Source: Calothrix sp. CSU_2_0 | Lineage (GTDB): Bacteria; Cyanobacteriota; Cyanobacteriia; Cyanobacteriales; Nostocaceae | NCBI GenBank assembly: GCA_012034595.1 | Contig: JAAUPE010000024.1 | Span: forward strand, 1-60,299 | Direction of reading: 5' to 3' | DNA: 60,299 nucleotides | Part shown: positions 8,808 to 18,897 of the stretch, in pieces | Position numbering within the stretch: the stretch's first letter is position 1 | Layout of the letters: each line of letters opens with the position of its first letter | The notes under the pieces: model-generated | Told to the model about the DNA's origin: nothing | Seen by the model: the letters and a program-made list of their open reading frames with translations, nothing else | Database searches by the model: none | Position numbers and translations under genes: made by a program

Positions 8808-9949
8808 CGTTGGTGGAAAAAATTTCCCAAGAATCCTTCAAGACCGCCTTTACCAGTGCGTTCTCCTCTTATCTTAGCTAGTTCTTCGAGTAATTTTCTC
8901 TCTTCAGGGGTTAACTTTGTCGGATTCGGGATATCGATTAGTACAGTTACTAACTGGTCACCGCGACTGACGGGATTGCCCAATTTGGGGACACCATGAT
9001 TTTCGAGTGGAAATACCGTATAGGGTTGGGTTCCCGGTAAAATCGTCATTTCTTCGGGTCCATCCACAGTATTTACCTGCAATCGACAGCCCAAAATCGC
9101 TTGGAGATAGCTAATAGTGATAGTCGAACGAATATTCAGGTCTTCCCGTTGGAATTCTTTATCTTCATTAACCGTTAGCTGGACGTATAAATCCCCAGCC
9201 GGACCACCCCGTTGTCCAGCATCACCCTCCCCAGGTATCCGCAGACGCAAGCCGTCATAGACTCCTGCCGGAATTGTTATTTTTAGTTGTTTAGCAACTT
9301 GATTGGTGCCTTTACCGTTACAGGCATCGCATTTATCTTCGATTACCATCCCTGTTCCATTACAGGTTGGACAAGTTGATACTTGGGTAAAACTACCAAA
9401 AGGCGTTCTCGTCACCCGTCGAACCTGTCCGCTACCAGTACATGTGGAACATGTACGCGGACGAGTACCTGGTTTAGCTCCCGTACCGCTACAAACTTCG
9501 CAAGTTTCCAAATGGGCAATGCGAATTTGCTTTTCGCCACCAAATACAGCTTCCCGGAAATCCAATTTGAGGTCGAGTTGGAGGTCATCACCGCGTACTG
9601 GTCCGCTACGACGACGTTGTTGTGTTTGACCCCCCATCCCACCGCCAGCAAAGCCACTGAAAATACTTTCAAAGATATCAGCAAAACCTCCCATATCGCC
9701 GACATCTTGGAAACCAACACCAGCTCCTGCATTGACACCATCAGGACCGAAGCGATCGTAACGAGCGCGAACTTCCGGCTCCGAAAGTACTTCATAAGCA
9801 TGATTTATTTCTTTAAAACGCTCCTCCGCGCCCGGTTCTTTGTTCACATCTGGGTGATACTTCCGGGCTAAACGACGGTAAGCGCTTTTGATTTCGTCTT
9901 TGTCGGCATCGCGAGCGACACCTAGAATTTCATAATAATCACGAGCCAT
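8804..9949 (-). CDS. dnaJ: Chaperone DnaJ (full type I Hsp40)
   Basis: A 381-residue co-chaperone that stimulates the DnaK ATPase. The J domain occupies residues 1-70 with HPD at 32-34. A Gly/Phe-rich stretch (about 75-120) contains [18 protein letters not shown]. Four CxxCxGxG repeats from about 149 form two zinc sites, followed by the C-terminal substrate-binding domains. Downstream of dnaK and separated from it by a 474-base gap, it overlaps tusA by four bases. No truncation. Confidence 0.97.
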   Translation of the reverse strand: MARDYYEILGVARDADKDEIKSAYRRLARKYHPDVNKEPGAEERFKEINHAYEVLSEPEVRARYDRFGPDGVNAGAGVGFQDVGDMGGFADIFESIFSGFAGGGMGGQTQQRRRSGPVRGDDLQLDLKLDFREAVFGGEKQIRIAHLETCEVCSGTGAKPGTRPRTCSTCTGSGQVRRVTRTPFGSFTQVSTCPTCNGTGMVIEDKCDACNGKGTNQVAKQLKITIPAGVYDGLRLRIPGEGDAGQRGGPAGDLYVQLTVNEDKEFQREDLNIRSTITISYLQAILGCRLQVNTVDGPEEMTILPGTQPYTVFPLENHGVPKLGNPVSRGDQLVTVLIDIPNPTKLTPEERKLLEELAKIRGERTGKGGLEGFLGNFFHQR

Positions 9950-10107
9950 AGAGTATTTAAAGATGAGGGTTAGAGGGTAGAAGAGCTATGTTTATCTAAG
10001 ACAGAAGGCAAGAGTTAAGTTTTATTAATAGTAAATTTTACCTTTTACCTTTTACAACGATCGCAAATAAATAATATAGAAAAAGTCAGCTATCTCTTTT
10101 ACAATTG

Positions 10108-10204
10108 TGCTACCTAGTAGGCAAAACCTCAGCCTAAGAAGCAGAACGGCTAGCCGCACCGATTAGGTGTGGAAAACCGCCAATAGATCGGGTACAGGGT
10201 AGCA
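10108..10204 (+). ncRNA. Candidate structured RNA between dnaJ and dnaK
   Basis: TGCTACC at 10108-10114 pairs with GGTAGCA at 10198-10204, closing a 97-base segment, and a TTTTG run follows. Inside, GGC...CC can pair with GG...GCC around A-rich loops, and AGCC/GGCT and CCGCACC/GGTGTGG form hairpins. A TACAAT -10-like box ends two bases upstream. It matches no riboswitch, SRP, tmRNA or RNase P consensus I know. The strand is a guess: it could equally be a minus-strand leader of dnaJ. Confidence 0.3.
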
Positions 10205-10286
10205 TTTTGTTCTGAGCGCCTATATGAGCATTGAGATTTATTGAGATTTATTGAGAAAACATAATTTGCGATCGCTATATAAACAT

Positions 10287-10320
10287 AACATTGCCGAGAC
10301 TCGAAAGCCTCGGCAATGTT
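10287..10320 (-). terminator. Strong hairpin downstream of dnaK
   Basis: AACATTGCCGAG at 10287-10298 pairs perfectly with CTCGGCAATGTT at 10309-10320 around a ten-base loop. Being about 100 bases past the dnaK stop, it probably separates dnaK transcription from dnaJ, or attenuates read-through. Confidence 0.65.
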
Positions 10321-10343
10321 ATCTGTCCGACAAAATTCAGTAG

Positions 10344-10364
10344 AGACGACCCGATGGGTCGTCT
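10344..10364. repeat. AGACGACCC palindrome, copy 1
   Basis: AGACGACCC, a three-base loop, then GGGTCGTCT. Identical arms recur at 49611-49631 and 51455-51475 with different loops. A dispersed palindromic repeat in intergenic DNA. Confidence 0.8.
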
Positions 10365-10423
10365 ATATTAGATTGTCCATATTAGGTTGTCCATATTAGG
10401 TCGTCCATATAAAAAAGTAAAAA

Positions 10424-12376
10424 TTAATCAATCGCCTCATAATCAGCTTGTAAACTACCCTCATCTTCAAAATCAAAATTGAACTGAGGTGTAATATCTC
10501 CATTAATACTACCGCCGGAACTGATAGAACTATCAGCAATATCAACAACCTCACCAGGCTGGCTGTTCGCACGATTGTAAACTTCAGCACCCAGGGCAAA
10601 CAGTGTCTGCTGGAAATCATCTAAACGCTGCTTAAATTCATCAATCGAGACGTTTGTATTAGCCATCGCAGCTTGTAGTAACGAAACTTTTTGCTCGACT
10701 TGAACTTTGATCGAATCGCTGACCAAATTACCATTATCTTTGAGAGTTGACTCATAACTGTGTAGCAAATTGTCAGCTTGGTTCTTCAATGCAACCAATT
10801 CAATTCGCTTTTTATCTTCTTCAGCAAAAGCATCAGCTTCAAGGCGCATTTTTTCGACTTCGCTAGCACTCAAACCACCTGTATTAGTGATGCGAACGCT
10901 TTGCTCCCTACCAGTACCTTTATCCTGTGCCCCTACTTGAAGAATACCATTGACATCGATTTCAAACGATACTTCGACTTGGGGTACTCCACGGGCTGCG
11001 GGGGGAATCCCTGTAAGTAAAAACTTACCAAGACTCTTATTATCGCGAGCCATTGCCCGTTCCCCTTGAAGAACGTGAATCTCCACCGATGTTTGCCCAT
11101 CGATCGCAGTTGAGAACACTTGAGACTTGCTAGTGGGAATTGTGGTGTTGCGCTCGATAATTTTGGTAAAAACTTCACCCAAAGTTTCAATACCCAATGA
11201 AAGTGGGGTGATATCCAGCAACAGCAAATTATCAACTTCACCACCCAAAACCCCAGCTTGAATTGCCGCACCGAGAGCCACAGCCTCATCGGGATTAATC
11301 GAGCGATCGGGGGCTTTGCCGTTAAAAAACTTCATTAAAGCATTTTGAACGGCAGGAATGCGAGTTGAACCACCTACCAAAATAATTTTGTCGATATTCT
11401 CAGGTTTAAGATCGGCATCTTTAAGCGCTTGTGCCATCGGTTCGACGGTAGCGGTGACTAAACTACTCGCTAACTCTTCAAATTTGGAGCGACTGAGTTC
11501 GGTTTCTAGGTGCTTAGGACCATTAGCATCAGCCGTGACAAATGGCAAATTAATTGAAGTACTGCCCATACTAGAAAGTTCGATTTTGGCTTTTTCGGCA
11601 GCTTCCCGTAAGCGTTGCAGCGCCATTTTATCCTGCGCTAAGTCAATTTTTTCCTGTTGTTTGAAAGCTTCAACCATCCATTCAACAATCACATTATCAA
11701 AATCATCGCCACCAAGGTGATTATTGCCACAGGTTGCTTTGACTTCAAACACCCCATCCCCCAACTGAAGGATAGATACGTCAAATGTCCCACCTCCAAG
11801 GTCAAAAACCAGAATTAACTGCTCTTGATCCTGCTTCTCCAAACCAAAAGCCAAAGCTGCTGCGGTTGGTTCATTAATAATCCGCAACACTTCCAAACCT
11901 GCGATCGTACCAGCATCTTTGGTAGCTTGACGTTGAGCATCGGTAAAATAAGCAGGTACGGTAATTACTGCTTGGCTGACAACTTCGCCCAAAAAATTCT
12001 CGGCATCCTGCTTAAGTTTTTGCAGAACCATCGCGGAGATTTCCTGGGGGGTGTAATTCCGTCCGCGAATTTGTACATCAACAGTATCATCGCGACCTTT
12101 AATGCATTGATAAGGAACCCGCGAATGTTCGGGTTGAGTATCTTCCCAACGGCGACCGATAAATCTTTTAATACTGTAAATAGTATTTTCTGCGTTTGTC
12201 ACAGCTTGACGCTTTGCCAACTGTCCAACTAAACGTTCGCCGCCTTTACCAAATCCAATAATACTCGGTGTCGTTCTTCCACCTTCTGAATTTGCAATAA
12301 CAATTGGTTGACCACCTTCTAAGACTGCGACGCAACTGTTAGTAGTGCCTAAGTCAATCCCAATAACTTTTCCCAT
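10424..12376 (-). CDS. dnaK: Chaperone DnaK (Hsp70), grpE-linked paralogue
   Basis: A 650-residue Hsp70. The N-terminal ATPase starts [22 protein letters not shown], with the phosphate loops [10 protein letters not shown] and [11 protein letters not shown] further on. The interdomain linker [14 protein letters not shown] leads into the substrate-binding domain and a helical lid. The C-terminus ends in an acidic tail and YEAID. Cyanobacteria normally carry several dnaK genes; this one lies with grpE upstream and dnaJ downstream, although both gaps exceed 450 bases. Which numbered paralogue it is I cannot settle. Confidence 0.96.
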   Translation of the reverse strand: MGKVIGIDLGTTNSCVAVLEGGQPIVIANSEGGRTTPSIIGFGKGGERLVGQLAKRQAVTNAENTIYSIKRFIGRRWEDTQPEHSRVPYQCIKGRDDTVDVQIRGRNYTPQEISAMVLQKLKQDAENFLGEVVSQAVITVPAYFTDAQRQATKDAGTIAGLEVLRIINEPTAAALAFGLEKQDQEQLILVFDLGGGTFDVSILQLGDGVFEVKATCGNNHLGGDDFDNVIVEWMVEAFKQQEKIDLAQDKMALQRLREAAEKAKIELSSMGSTSINLPFVTADANGPKHLETELSRSKFEELASSLVTATVEPMAQALKDADLKPENIDKIILVGGSTRIPAVQNALMKFFNGKAPDRSINPDEAVALGAAIQAGVLGGEVDNLLLLDITPLSLGIETLGEVFTKIIERNTTIPTSKSQVFSTAIDGQTSVEIHVLQGERAMARDNKSLGKFLLTGIPPAARGVPQVEVSFEIDVNGILQVGAQDKGTGREQSVRITNTGGLSASEVEKMRLEADAFAEEDKKRIELVALKNQADNLLHSYESTLKDNGNLVSDSIKVQVEQKVSLLQAAMANTNVSIDEFKQRLDDFQQTLFALGAEVYNRANSQPGEVVDIADSSISSGGSINGDITPQFNFDFEDEGSLQADYEAID

Positions 12377-12473
12377 AAAAAATATTCGGTATTTTTACTG
12401 ATTTACTTACTAGAAGTTGTAGTTTCACCTCAGAGCATTGACCACAACTCATGTCGCAGGGTGCTGTTTAGTT

Positions 12474-12536
12474 TTAGATATACAGATTTAGATATACAGA
12501 TTTAGACATACAGATTTAGACGTACAAATTTAGACA
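12474..12536. repeat. 14-base tandem repeat upstream of dnaK
   Basis: About four and a half units of AGATATACAGATTT and variants (AGACATAC, AGACGTAC), with period 14 or twice seven. It lies about 100-160 bases upstream of the dnaK start within the grpE-dnaK gap. Confidence 0.8.
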
Positions 12537-12649
12537 TGGAAAAATTTCCGAGCTAAAATCTGCAAGTCCAGAATCTGCAAATATTGAACCCGTCTTGAAA
12601 AATTTGCCACAGAGGAAACTCTGCGAAAAAATTGTCGCAAAATCTAAAA

Positions 12650-12790
12650 CTACATAGAGGTTAACTCAACTTCAATCACGATTTGGTACGGAGTATTTAG
12701 ATTTGGGTAATTGGTGAGCCAGTGCTGTTGGAGTAGCTCTGCTCCGGGCTTGGACTAGTTTCCAGCCATCGGCGAACTCGAAGGTACAAG
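12650..12790 (-). pseudogene. Possible coding relic between grpE and dnaK
   Basis: Two minus-strand frames hold protein-like stretches but no full gene. One reads FEFADGWKLVQARSR and runs to a stop. The other, shifted, reads ELLQQHWLTNYPNLNTPYQ and ends at the stop at 12650-12652. Joined by one frameshift they would make a 40-45 residue C-terminal fragment. I recognise no family. The rest of the 12377-13007 gap is repeat and AT-rich sequence. Confidence 0.25.
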
Positions 12791-13007
12791 ATATGAGCTA
12801 AAACTCAAACACTTTTGGTAACAAGAAGTCAGCGCCAAAGAAGTAATTGACATGACCAGCAAATGTTTATTACCAGCAAGCATCTAAGTAAAGATCGGTA
12901 TTTTGGTAGCAACAAGTTACCACAGGCAATTTTGCCTGTGGTTGTCAACTAATTACTGACAATAAGTTTAGACGCTCACAGGAGGTTTTCCCCGTTGAGA
13001 AAGCTGT

Positions 13008-13796
13008 TCAACTATCTGCTGAACTCGACTGATTATCCGAAGAATCAGGCGTATCTTCCTTTGGAGCTGCGACTTTTACCATTGCATGGCGTAGCACGCG
13101 ATCGCCCAAAAAATATCCGCGTACTAACTCTTCTAACACTGTTCCTTCAGGATGTTCATCCGTAGGTTCGCGCATAACTGCTTCATGAAGGTTTGGATCG
13201 AAGGGTTGACCTTCGGGACGCATCGGCGATACACCCAACCGTTTCAAGCAATCAACCAATTGCTTATAAACACTTTGGTAACTTTTATGAATCGCCAATT
13301 CCCCATCATCTTGGGGTTTAATGTGGGCACGTGCCCGCTCAAAATTATCAACAACTGGCAATAATTCTGTAATCGTATTTCGCTTTACTTGCGTGTCAAG
13401 GTCTTCCTTCTCCTTGGCAGTACGTTTGCGATAATTATCAAAATCCGCCACAATCCGCATGTATTGATTATTGGATTGTTCAACCTGAGATTTGAGCGAT
13501 TCGATTTGCTGGGTGTCCTGAACTGAAACCTGGGAATCTTTACTTCCTGTCTCAGCAGCACCATTATCTGGATGAGATAGATTATTTGTATCCATTGTTA
13601 CATTTACTGGAACAGCTTGCTCAGTCGCTTCGCTGCCAGATACATTTACATTCATTTCTGGGGAGTCGCTATTCATTACTTGCGTTACCTCTGTTAAGTC
13701 TCCTGATTGCTGAGTAATAGTATTTAGCAGTTTATTGTCGTCTACTATTGTGTACTGAATTTGGTGATAATTTACTTGGCTAATAGCTTCGAGCAA
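13008..13796 (-). CDS. grpE: Nucleotide exchange factor GrpE
   Basis: A 262-residue GrpE that drives ADP release from DnaK. The first 90 residues are polar, low in hydrophobics and probably disordered. A long coiled coil follows from about residue 100 ([20 protein letters not shown]), then the core [16 protein letters not shown] and the beta wing with [23 protein letters not shown], a signature GrpE segment. Divergent from pilB. No CIRCE-type inverted repeat is visible upstream. The N-terminal start is somewhat uncertain because an internal Met lies at residue 41. Confidence 0.94.
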   Translation of the reverse strand: MLEAISQVNYHQIQYTIVDDNKLLNTITQQSGDLTEVTQVMNSDSPEMNVNVSGSEATEQAVPVNVTMDTNNLSHPDNGAAETGSKDSQVSVQDTQQIESLKSQVEQSNNQYMRIVADFDNYRKRTAKEKEDLDTQVKRNTITELLPVVDNFERARAHIKPQDDGELAIHKSYQSVYKQLVDCLKRLGVSPMRPEGQPFDPNLHEAVMREPTDEHPEGTVLEELVRGYFLGDRVLRHAMVKVAAPKEDTPDSSDNQSSSADS

Positions 13797-14081
13797 TTGA
13801 ATTGCTCTTATGCCACATCACCGTCATCTATTGTGACAAATCACGAACAAGTTAGCGTATGGCTTCAAGATCGGTTTTCCATAGAGTACAGCAGTGCGGG
13901 TTGCCGTAAAAGTACTTATTTGGGAATGGGGGATGGCGAATTGGGCATGGAGAAGAGTGAAGAAGGCTATGCCCATTGCCCATTCAGCAATTTTTAATAT
14001 TTTCTTAGCAAAAATGAAAGTTATTGGTAGCAGCTTGGGAATACTTAAACCAGAGGTTTCGGCTACTCAACTATCGGATAT

Positions 14082-16097
14082 ATGACTTACTCGTCGTCAC
14101 AACAAAGGCGCAGCACTGCTCTTACCACTAGGTCAGAGTTTTCGCCTTTCGGCAACAAACTGGTGCAATCTGGCTTTGTCGATAGCGAACAAATGCGGCA
14201 GGCTTTGATCGAAAGCCGCAAAACAGGCAGACCGCTAATCGATATTGTTGAATCTATGTCTGGACGGCAATTGTCGCCAGAATTACTCAGACTATATAAA
14301 AAACAACAACTTTTTGAATTAAAAATACTTTACGGGGTTGAGTCGCTCGATCCGGAAGTTAACGAAGTTGGTAATTCAATGGTGGGTAGTTTGATTGAAA
14401 CTCTCATCCCGGCTGATATTTGTCGTCGCCATCATTTAGTACCGCTTGCACGGAATAATGACCAAAACCCACCTTCTGTACTGGTGGCAATGGTCGATCC
14501 AGATAATTTAGAAGCTTCTGACGACCTCAACCGTATTTTGCGTCCCCAAGGATTAGCACTACAACGCATGGTAATCACCCAAGAGGATTACCAGCAAGTG
14601 ATTAATCTCTATTTAGATGAATTGGCAGTTAAGCAGAAACATATAGAGCAAGCCAAATTAACCGATATTAACCAGGATTTGGAAAATCTTGGCGACCTTG
14701 ACTTAGCCGATGCTCCAGATGAAGCAGAAGCCGATTTAGGTTCGGCGATGAAGGGGGCAGAAGATGCACCGATTATCAATTTGGTGAACCGAATTCTGGC
14801 AAAAGCACTGCAAGAGAAGGTTTCAGATATTCACATTGAACCTCAAGAAGAAAATCTACGGATTCGCTTTCGTAAGGATGGTGTATTGCGCGAAGCATTC
14901 GACGCTTTACCGAAAAAGATTATTCCTGCGGTTACGGCTCGATTTAAAATTGTTGCCAGCTTAGATATTGCCGAGCGTCGATTGCCACAAGACGGACGGA
15001 TTCGGCGGGTATTTGATGGACGTAAGGTTGACTTCCGGGTGAATACCTTACCTAGTCGTTATGGTGAAAAAGTTGTATTGCGGATTTTGGATAATTCCTC
15101 GACGCAACTAGGTTTGGATAAATTAATTACCGATCCGGAAACTTTGCAGATTGTCCAAGAGATGGTTAGCCGTCCTTTTGGCTTGATATTAGTCACAGGT
15201 CCAACGGGTTCGGGTAAAACAACATCGTTGTATTCTGCACTCTCGGAGAAAAATGACCCTGGAATCAATATTAGTACGGTGGAAGACCCGATTGAATACA
15301 GTTTGCCAGGGATTACCCAGGTACAGGTGATTCGTGAGAAAGGTTTAGACTTTGCGACTGCATTGCGGGCGTTTTTGCGACAAGACCCTGATGTATTACT
15401 GGTGGGGGAAACGCGAGATAAGGAAACGGCGAAAACAGCAATTGAAGCTGCATTAACCGGACACTTAGTCTTGACAACTTTACACACTAATGATGCACCT
15501 GGCGCGATCGCACGATTGGGTGAAATGGGTATTGAACCTTTTATGGTGTCCAGTTCGCTGATTGGTGTATTGGCACAACGTCTTGTTCGTCGTGTATGCG
15601 TTGACTGTCGTATTCCTTACACTCCAACACCACAAGAACTAGCTCGCTATGGAATGACTGCTTCTCAAGATGTGGGATTAACTCTTTATAAAGCAAATGC
15701 GTTAAGTAACGAGCAGATTCCATTGGCGAAGGCTAATAATACGCTTTGCCAAACCTGTGGGGGTGTTGGTTACAAAGGACGTTGTGGTGTCTATGAAGTT
15801 ATGCGTGTTACTGAAAATCTGCAAACTCTCATTAATGGTGAAGCACCTACCGAACGCATTAAGGAAGTAGCTATTGAAGAAGGGATGAAAACCTTACTGG
15901 CATATAGTTTGGATTTGGTACGTGATGGTAGTACCACCCTCGAAGAAGTCGAGCGGGTAACTTTTACAGACACAGGTTTGGAAGCTGAACTCAAAGCTAA
16001 ACGCAAGAGTGGTTTAACTTGTCGAACATGCAGCGCTCAACTCCAACCGGAATGGCTTGATTGTCCTTACTGTATGACACCGCGTTTTACTGATTAG
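14082..16097 (+). CDS. pilB: Type IV pilus extension ATPase PilB
   Basis: A 671-residue hexameric secretion ATPase that powers pilus extension. An N-terminal MshEN-type domain (about 20-160) is followed by the GspE core. Walker A is GPTGSGKTTS from residue 373; the Asp box is VEDPIEYSLPGITQVQV and Walker B is DPDVLLVGETRDKETA. A Zn site (CVDC and later CQTCGG) sits near residues 506-565. An extra C-terminal zinc-ribbon-like CRTC...CPYC pair follows at about 646-663. First gene of pilB-pilT-pilC, divergent from grpE. Confidence 0.96.
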   Translation: MTYSSSQQRRSTALTTRSEFSPFGNKLVQSGFVDSEQMRQALIESRKTGRPLIDIVESMSGRQLSPELLRLYKKQQLFELKILYGVESLDPEVNEVGNSMVGSLIETLIPADICRRHHLVPLARNNDQNPPSVLVAMVDPDNLEASDDLNRILRPQGLALQRMVITQEDYQQVINLYLDELAVKQKHIEQAKLTDINQDLENLGDLDLADAPDEAEADLGSAMKGAEDAPIINLVNRILAKALQEKVSDIHIEPQEENLRIRFRKDGVLREAFDALPKKIIPAVTARFKIVASLDIAERRLPQDGRIRRVFDGRKVDFRVNTLPSRYGEKVVLRILDNSSTQLGLDKLITDPETLQIVQEMVSRPFGLILVTGPTGSGKTTSLYSALSEKNDPGINISTVEDPIEYSLPGITQVQVIREKGLDFATALRAFLRQDPDVLLVGETRDKETAKTAIEAALTGHLVLTTLHTNDAPGAIARLGEMGIEPFMVSSSLIGVLAQRLVRRVCVDCRIPYTPTPQELARYGMTASQDVGLTLYKANALSNEQIPLAKANNTLCQTCGGVGYKGRCGVYEVMRVTENLQTLINGEAPTERIKEVAIEEGMKTLLAYSLDLVRDGSTTLEEVERVTFTDTGLEAELKAKRKSGLTCRTCSAQLQPEWLDCPYCMTPRFTD

Positions 16098-16243
16098 TTA
16101 ATGGTCATTAGTTATGAGTTATTAGTTGTTCGTTTTAACTACTAATTAATCATTATTTTAATCAGATTTGATTATTAATAAATTACTAATGACAAATCAT
16201 ACAGGTCAATAACAATTAAAGATTAGTAAAAAAGGAAAAAAAT

Positions 16244-17362
16244 ATGGATTACATGATTGAAGATTTGATGGAAGATATGATTGGGCAAGGCGGTTCAGAT
16301 TTACATTTAACCGCAGGTTTGGCTCCTTATTTTCGTGTCAGTGGTAAACTCACTCCCCAAGAAAAATATGGTGTTTTGACAGTTGATAACTGCCAGAGAC
16401 TAATTTTTAGTATGCTCAATAATACCCAACGCAAAACTTTGGAACAAACCTGGGAATTGGACTGTTCTTATGGTGTCAAGGGATTGGCGCGTTTTCGCGT
16501 TAACGTTTACAAAGACCGTGGTGCTTATGCTGCTTGTTTACGTGCGTTGAGTTCCAAAATTCCTAACTTTGAAAAATTAGGTTTACCAGATGTTGTTAAA
16601 GAGATGTCTGAAAAACCAAGAGGATTAATCTTGGTGACAGGACCAACTGGTTCGGGAAAAACAACAACTTTGGCGGCAATGATTGACTTAATTAATCGTA
16701 CCCGTGCCGAACATATTTTGACGGTTGAAGACCCAATTGAATTTGTGTATGAGCCAATTAAGAGTTTGGTTCACCAACGCCAATTAGGTGAAGATACAAA
16801 GAGTTTTGCAAATGCACTAAAAGCGGCTTTACGTGAAGACCCAGATATTATTCTGGTGGGTGAAATGCGAGATTTGGAAACTATTTCTTTGGCAATCTCT
16901 GCGGCTGAAACTGGTCACTTGGTATTTGGAACGTTACACACAAGCTCTGCTGCACAGACGGTTGACCGGATTATTGACGTTTTCCCCCACGAAAAGCAAA
17001 CTCAAGTTCGGGTGCAATTATCTAACTCCTTGGTAGCTGTATTTAGCCAAACTTTAGTACCTAAGAAAAGCCCAAAACCCGGTGAATATGGTCGGGTTAT
17101 GGCACAAGAAATTATGGTAATTACCCCAGCTATTTCTAACTTGATTCGTGAAGGTAAAACATCACAAATTTACTCGGCAATTCAAACTGGTGGTAAGTTA
17201 GGAATGCAAACTTTAGAGACGGTTTTAGCTAATTTATATAAAGCTGGAACTATATCATTTGAAGCTGCAATGTCTAAAACTTCTAAACCAGATGAAATTC
17301 AACGTTTAATTGGTGGTGCGGCTCCACAGTCAGGTGCAAAAACTGCTGCCAGAGCGCATTAA
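16244..17362 (+). CDS. pilT: Type IV pilus retraction ATPase PilT
   Basis: A 372-residue retraction motor needed for twitching-type movement and DNA uptake in piliated cyanobacteria. It begins MDYMIEDLMEDMIGQGGSDLHLTAG, the PAS-like N-terminal domain. Walker A is GPTGSGKTTT from residue 133, followed by VEDPIEFVYEPIKSLVHQRQ, Walker B DPDIILVGEMRDLETI and the His box AETGHLVFGTLHTSSA. Lies 146 bases after pilB, with an AAAAAGGA ribosome-binding site. Confidence 0.96.
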   Translation: MDYMIEDLMEDMIGQGGSDLHLTAGLAPYFRVSGKLTPQEKYGVLTVDNCQRLIFSMLNNTQRKTLEQTWELDCSYGVKGLARFRVNVYKDRGAYAACLRALSSKIPNFEKLGLPDVVKEMSEKPRGLILVTGPTGSGKTTTLAAMIDLINRTRAEHILTVEDPIEFVYEPIKSLVHQRQLGEDTKSFANALKAALREDPDIILVGEMRDLETISLAISAAETGHLVFGTLHTSSAAQTVDRIIDVFPHEKQTQVRVQLSNSLVAVFSQTLVPKKSPKPGEYGRVMAQEIMVITPAISNLIREGKTSQIYSAIQTGGKLGMQTLETVLANLYKAGTISFEAAMSKTSKPDEIQRLIGGAAPQSGAKTAARAH

Positions 17363-17547
17363 ATAAGTTAGAAGTTAGGAGTTAGGAGTTAAGAATTACA
17401 AATTAGGAGCCATTAATTAATCTTTTAGTTAATTTTTAATGACTCATTCTAACCTGTAGGAAATTCGTCTATATTCCTAATTTCTAATTTTTAATTAATA
17501 ATTTATAACTTTTCATCATCCAAAATCTAAAATCTAAAATTTAAATT

Positions 17548-18765
17548 ATGCCAAGTTTTGTTGCCCGTGTTAGGGATGCACAAGGACAATCTCGGACTGA
17601 AAAGATTGTTGCAGAATCACTTAAAGAAGCTCGCGTTAATCTCAGACAACAAGGTTTTGTAATTCAAGAACTCAAGCAAGCACAAGCTTTTGATTTAAAA
17701 TCAGCGCTTGACTTCCAAACACGATTTGCGAGTGTCTCTGTGAAAGATAAAGCTGTTTTCTCACGACAATTTGCTGCATTGGTGAATGCTGGTGTCGCTA
17801 TTGTCAGAAGTTTAGGAGTATTATCAGAACAATGTACAAATCCGAAGTTAAAACAAGCTCTTTTAAGTATTAGTGCTGATGTTCAAAATGGTTTGAATCT
17901 TTCTGATGCAATGCGGAAACATCCTCAATGTTTTGATGGTTTGTATGTAAGTATGATCCAAGCTGGTGAGGTTGGTGGTGTATTAGATGACGTGCTTAAC
18001 CGTTTGGCAAAACTATTAGAAGATGTTGCCCGTTTACAAAATCAGATTAAATCTGCATTATCCTATCCGGTGGTTGTTGGTTGTATTGCACTAGCAGTAT
18101 TTCTCGGAATGACTATTTTCTTAATTCCAATTTTTGCTGGTATTTTTAAAGATTTAGGTACTACATTGCCACCTCTTACACAGTTTATGCTCGATTTAAG
18201 TAAGTTTCTTGTAACTTATTGGTGGACATTACCAATCATGTTCTTTGGCTTCACCTTTGCCTATAAAACTTACTATAAAACTGCTAATGGAAGAGAGAAT
18301 ATTGACCGTCTTTCGCTGAAAACTCCTTTGTTTGGCGACTTAATTCAAAAATCTGCGGTTGCTAAATTTAGTCGTACTTTTGGCTCTTTGACTCGTTCTG
18401 GTGTTCCGATTTTAACTTCCTTAGAAATTGTCCGCGATACCGCAGGAAATCAAATTATTGCTAATGCTGTCGATGCTGCAAAAGCGGAAGTTCAGCAAGG
18501 TGGTATGATTAGTTTTGCGCTACAAAAAGAAAAAGTTTTTCCTCCAATGGCTCTGCAAATGATTAGTATTGGCGAAGAAACTGGTGAAATTGATGCAATG
18601 TTGATGAAGGTTGCCGATTTTTATGAAGATGAAGTTGAGCAAACTGTAAAAGCTTTAACAAGTATTTTGGAACCTTTGATGATTGTGGTTATTGGGGGTA
18701 TGGTTGCGACAATTCTTTTGTCAATGTATCTACCAATGTTTGCGGTATTTGAGAAATTGGGTTAG
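17548..18765 (+). CDS. pilC: Type IV pilus inner-membrane platform protein PilC
   Basis: A 405-residue GspF/PilC family protein on which PilB and PilT act. Two GspF cytoplasmic domains can be seen (about 68-190 and 270-395). Transmembrane helices lie near residues 170-195, 220-240 and 375-398. The N-terminus MPSFVARVRDAQGQSRTEKI is typical. The pilT-pilC gap of 185 bases holds heptamer-type repeats only. Full length. Confidence 0.95.
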   Translation: MPSFVARVRDAQGQSRTEKIVAESLKEARVNLRQQGFVIQELKQAQAFDLKSALDFQTRFASVSVKDKAVFSRQFAALVNAGVAIVRSLGVLSEQCTNPKLKQALLSISADVQNGLNLSDAMRKHPQCFDGLYVSMIQAGEVGGVLDDVLNRLAKLLEDVARLQNQIKSALSYPVVVGCIALAVFLGMTIFLIPIFAGIFKDLGTTLPPLTQFMLDLSKFLVTYWWTLPIMFFGFTFAYKTYYKTANGRENIDRLSLKTPLFGDLIQKSAVAKFSRTFGSLTRSGVPILTSLEIVRDTAGNQIIANAVDAAKAEVQQGGMISFALQKEKVFPPMALQMISIGEETGEIDAMLMKVADFYEDEVEQTVKALTSILEPLMIVVIGGMVATILLSMYLPMFAVFEKLG

Positions 18766-18897
18766 AAGCGAAAGTTATGAATGAGGAGTTATGAGTTAAG
18801 AGTAAGTAATAAAAATTTTAATTTATTCAATGCTCTTAACCTCTAATTTCAAAATTTCAACTTCTAACTCCTAACTTTAAACCCCTAACTTTAAAAT

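Noticed and set aside
9303-9871. Plus-strand open frames over dnaJ
   Set aside because: Antisense to a fully conserved DnaJ; Cys/Thr-rich content follows from the zinc-finger codons.
10108-10204. SRP RNA or tRNA at this place
   Set aside because: Length about 97 suits small SRP RNA and the 7-bp stem suits tRNA, but the SRP GGAAGCAGCC core and the tRNA T-loop are absent.
12377-14081. CIRCE heat-shock operator near grpE or dnaK
   Set aside because: I searched by eye for TTAGCACTC/GAGTGCTAA and found none.
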